Shown one piece after another: positions 61,729 through 64,000 of a stretch of 64,000 nucleotides of DNA. The position numbers were made by a program, and so were the translations under genes. Below the pieces are notes generated by a model that worked only from the letters and a program-made list of their open reading frames with translations, was not told where the DNA came from and did not search any database. Every line of letters begins with the position of its first letter. Position 1 is the stretch's first letter. The DNA is from Prevotella sp. (GTDB taxonomy: Bacteria > Bacteroidota > Bacteroidia > Bacteroidales > Dysgonomonadaceae), in the NCBI GenBank assembly GCA_031285625.1, contig JAITVV010000095.1:186001-250000 (forward strand). The letters are read 5' to 3'.

Positions 61729-63672
61729 TTATTTATCTGCAGTAAGAGCTTCACCTCTGCTCTGGCTTTGAGTGCTGCTATTCATACTACTGTTCCCATC
61801 ATCGGGAAGGAGTATAAGCAGTCGTTGCCCTACTTTAGCCATATTAGACGAAAGTTTGTTCCATGACATGATCTCTTTTTTTGTTACCTTGTAACGGGCA
61901 GCGATCTGTGTAATGGTTTCGCCAATCTTTACTTTATGGTAGATAATCTTAGAATCGTTGGTAATGCGTTCGCGGCTTTCGTCGTCAGAAGTAGATGATA
62001 TTTGCACACGGGGAAGGGTTGACTGGTCGCGTTCTGTCTCTATTTTCTTCAGATAAGTATCGAATAACCCGGCTGTGAAAGTTGGGTCTATTTCTACAGT
62101 TGGCAAAACAGGTTCGCTTAGCTTAACAACTTCTTCTTCCTCAACAGGAACATATTCTGTTTTCAGTATCTTCAGGCTTTTTCCTGCTATCAGGGTATTC
62201 TTCTTCATATTGTTCCATTGCTTGATCTGAGCAACGGTAACCCCGTTCTTTTTGGCTATACCCGGCCATGTATCACCCCTGCGTATTTTATAGTAAGTGG
62301 TAACTGTTTTTGCTTCTGTTTTTGTAGTAGTACCCGATGCCGGACTTGAATTACCGGTATAAGATGCCAGCTGTGCATTGGCTGATTGTTCTTCCGTATT
62401 TTGTTGGGTCTCACGGTATATCTTCAGGCGACGACCAACAGTCAGTCGGTTAGATGACAGTCCGTTCCAGCTTTTTATCTGATTGGATGTAACACCATAT
62501 CTGTTTGCTAACTTAGCCAGCGTATCTCCTTTTCTCACCCTGTGAGTAACCGATTTCCCATTGGAACTGCCTCCGCCTACAACATCCAGTCCTGCTACCT
62601 TGCGATGCGGCATCAGCTCTTCATACTTGTGTGTATAGATTGCTTCGCTATTATCGATAAATGCTGAAAGTTTCTGAATCGGCAGGTTTAGCGCATATCC
62701 TTTATATTCACCGGGGATTATATCGCTCTTAAATTGCGGATTATATTGGCGCAGATCTTCTACCGAGACATTGATAATATCGGCTATCTGCTGAAAGTGC
62801 ACATTCTTATTGATTACCAAGGAATCCATCGATGCCGGATTTGAACATTCTACAGGACATATATTATGATCATTATAGTAGTTCATAATATATGTTGCAG
62901 CAATAAATGCAGGAACATATCCTCTCGTTTCGCGGGGCAGGTATGGATAAATAGCCCAATAGTCGGTTTGCCCGCCACTGCGGCGTATTGCTTTATTTAC
63001 ATTACCCGGTCCGCAGTTGTATGCAGCAATTACCAGATTCCAATCGCCATATATACCATACAGGTCTTTCAGGTATTTGGCTGCTGCATCTGTTGATTTA
63101 GCAGGGTCGCGGCGTTCATCCACAAGGCTGTTGATCTCCAGATCATACATTTTTCCGGTGCTTGCCATAAACTGCCAGAGTCCTGTTGCACCTACCCTTG
63201 AACGGGCTATAGGATTCAGTGCGGATTCTATAACGGGCAGATATTTAAGCTCTAAAGGAATTCCTTCACGGTCAAGCGCTTCTTCGAACAGCGGAAAATA
63301 GTATTTCCCTTCTCCCAGCATATAGCTTACCTGATTGCGCCGGCGTCCGGCATACATTTCTATATAATTACGTACAACCGGATTGAAAACCAGTTCCATT
63401 TTTGTAGGTAATGTATATAAGCGGCGTATATACACCGAGTCTTCGAATGTTACTGCCATATCGTTGGTAGAACGGCAATCGTCACCATATTTCACATCTT
63501 TGCTCCATGTGGATAAGAGCTGGTCGTAGTTTTGTTCCATATCAGCAGGATACACAATCGAATTATCTGTGATTGTATCCCGTACCGATACTTCTCTCTG
63601 ATTATTGGTTTGCCCTGCAATTAGGAGCGAGCAACCAACAAAAAGTCCTGTAAATATTATTTTTTTCAGCAT
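61729..63672 (-). CDS. MltD-like lytic transglycosylase with three LysM domains
   Basis: 647 residues with a signal peptide (cut near LLIAGQ). The SLT domain covers about 130-260 and holds the catalytic Glu in LPVIESALNP, then ARSRVGATGLWQFM and AAYNCGPGNV. LysM domains begin THRVRKGDTLAKLANRYG, YKIRRGDTWPGIAKKNG and YHKVKIGETITQIAARYK. It cleaves peptidoglycan glycan strands in the periplasm. It is in line with the DUF5683 gene upstream (52 bp), as seen near parAB in many Bacteroidota. Confidence 0.95.
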   Translation of the reverse strand: MLKKIIFTGLFVGCSLLIAGQTNNQREVSVRDTITDNSIVYPADMEQNYDQLLSTWSKDVKYGDDCRSTNDMAVTFEDSVYIRRLYTLPTKMELVFNPVVRNYIEMYAGRRRNQVSYMLGEGKYYFPLFEEALDREGIPLELKYLPVIESALNPIARSRVGATGLWQFMASTGKMYDLEINSLVDERRDPAKSTDAAAKYLKDLYGIYGDWNLVIAAYNCGPGNVNKAIRRSGGQTDYWAIYPYLPRETRGYVPAFIAATYIMNYYNDHNICPVECSNPASMDSLVINKNVHFQQIADIINVSVEDLRQYNPQFKSDIIPGEYKGYALNLPIQKLSAFIDNSEAIYTHKYEELMPHRKVAGLDVVGGGSSNGKSVTHRVRKGDTLAKLANRYGVTSNQIKSWNGLSSNRLTVGRRLKIYRETQQNTEEQSANAQLASYTGNSSPASGTTTKTEAKTVTTYYKIRRGDTWPGIAKKNGVTVAQIKQWNNMKKNTLIAGKSLKILKTEYVPVEEEEVVKLSEPVLPTVEIDPTFTAGLFDTYLKKIETERDQSTLPRVQISSTSDDESRERITNDSKIIYHKVKIGETITQIAARYKVTKKEIMSWNKLSSNMAKVGQRLLILLPDDGNSSMNSSTQSQSRGEALTADK

Positions 63673-63723
63673 ACGTGTCCCCCTTACGGTATTTTACAGA
63701 CTACAAGCGATGAAAGTCTGTAT

Positions 63724-64000
63724 TCAAAAATTTATACTACATTGAAGCCCAAAAGCGGCTTTAGAATAAGAAGTCGGCATCCAGACCATAGGTTGAATTC
63801 TCATAGAGAGGTCCTGCGACATATCAAAATCATATAACTGCGCATCGACATACGCGTCGATCATACATAGGGCATATACTCCCACGCTGGCAATAATTGC
63901 TAAATCGCGATTCCGGCGAAAAAAGTCTTTTTTCTTTTTGAAAGCATCTATCCAGCGTTGCCTGTTAGCACTTACTTCAGCTTCAGTTACCCAGTTGGTA
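63724..64000 (-). CDS. DUF5683 domain protein, 5' part outside window
   Basis: Only the last 92 codons are present. They read NRQRWIDAFKKKKDFFRRNR, a hydrophobic segment (LAIIASVGVYALCMIDAYVD) and the end FGLQCSINF. The segment before the membrane helix and the YVDAQLYDFDMS motif fit DUF5683, a membrane protein usually encoded after ParB. The full gene and parAB should lie just beyond the window on the right. Confidence 0.85.
   Translation of the reverse strand, partial: TNWVTEAEVSANRQRWIDAFKKKKDFFRRNRDLAIIASVGVYALCMIDAYVDAQLYDFDMSQDLSMRIQPMVWMPTSYSKAAFGLQCSINF

Noticed and set aside
1-64000. Integrase, transposase, phage or rRNA genes
   Set aside because: None seen on either strand.

Overview
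The window is chromosomal DNA of a Gram-negative anaerobe of the phylum Bacteroidota, order Bacteroidales. A Dysgonomonas-like organism is my best guess, but that is inference from gene content only. The evidence is a SusC/SusD pair with a hybrid two-component regulator, many lipoproteins with acidic residues after the lipid cysteine, TAnnTTTG-type -7 promoter boxes, DUF3109, DUF5683 and TlpA/DUF4369 proteins, and AT-rich intergenic regions.

Layout. (1) 1-17098 is a polysaccharide utilisation locus on the minus strand: SusC, SusD, a GH43 enzyme, a sialidase-fold enzyme, an unassigned alpha-toroid-like enzyme, a second GH43 and a GH2 enzyme cut by the window edge. A divergent hybrid sensor (HTCS) controls it. 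The enzyme mix suggests an arabinose- and galactose-containing pectic side chain, but this is not proven. (2) 17334-19566 holds a C10 (streptopain-type) cysteine protease lipoprotein and two related small lipoproteins in an apparent operon. (3) 19703-30496 is mixed housekeeping: murI, a HAD phosphatase, lptB, ilvE, a lipoprotein version of peptide deformylase, and an ECF sigma / membrane protein / TraB-GumN operon. (4) 30549-38777 carries DUF2752, a TlpA-like lipoprotein, a GYF-CD225 protein, a class A penicillin-binding protein, priA and an outer-membrane barrel. (5) 39248-47992 carries an oxidoreductase, an EFR1 ferredoxin, a barrel plus TPR pair, a NUDIX protein and DUF3109. (6) 48199-49697 has a tRNA-Arg(CCT) followed by an AT-rich three-gene operon that reads as a toxin-antitoxin-chaperone (TAC) system: HigB-like toxin, HigA-like antitoxin and SecB-like chaperone. 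(7) 49872-56572 has an MFS transporter, an OmpH/Skp chaperone, a strongly structured intergenic RNA candidate, and the rimP-nusA-infB operon. (8) 56949-59230 has a lipoprotein with two BACON domains joined to a cholesterol-dependent-cytolysin-like region that stops before domain 4, and an orphan gene. (9) 59231-64000 has rel/spoT, an mltD-like LysM transglycosylase and the end of a DUF5683 gene, an arrangement usual beside parAB in Bacteroidota.

At least six copies of a palindromic REP/MITE-like repeat are scattered between genes. Two of them have longer terminal inverted repeats that look like transposon ends. I saw no transposase, integrase, rRNA or CRISPR array.

The most noteworthy items are the TAC operon next to the tRNA, the domain-4-less cytolysin lipoprotein, the structured RNA between infB and ompH with mutually exclusive pairings, the protease/lipoprotein cluster and the exported deformylase.
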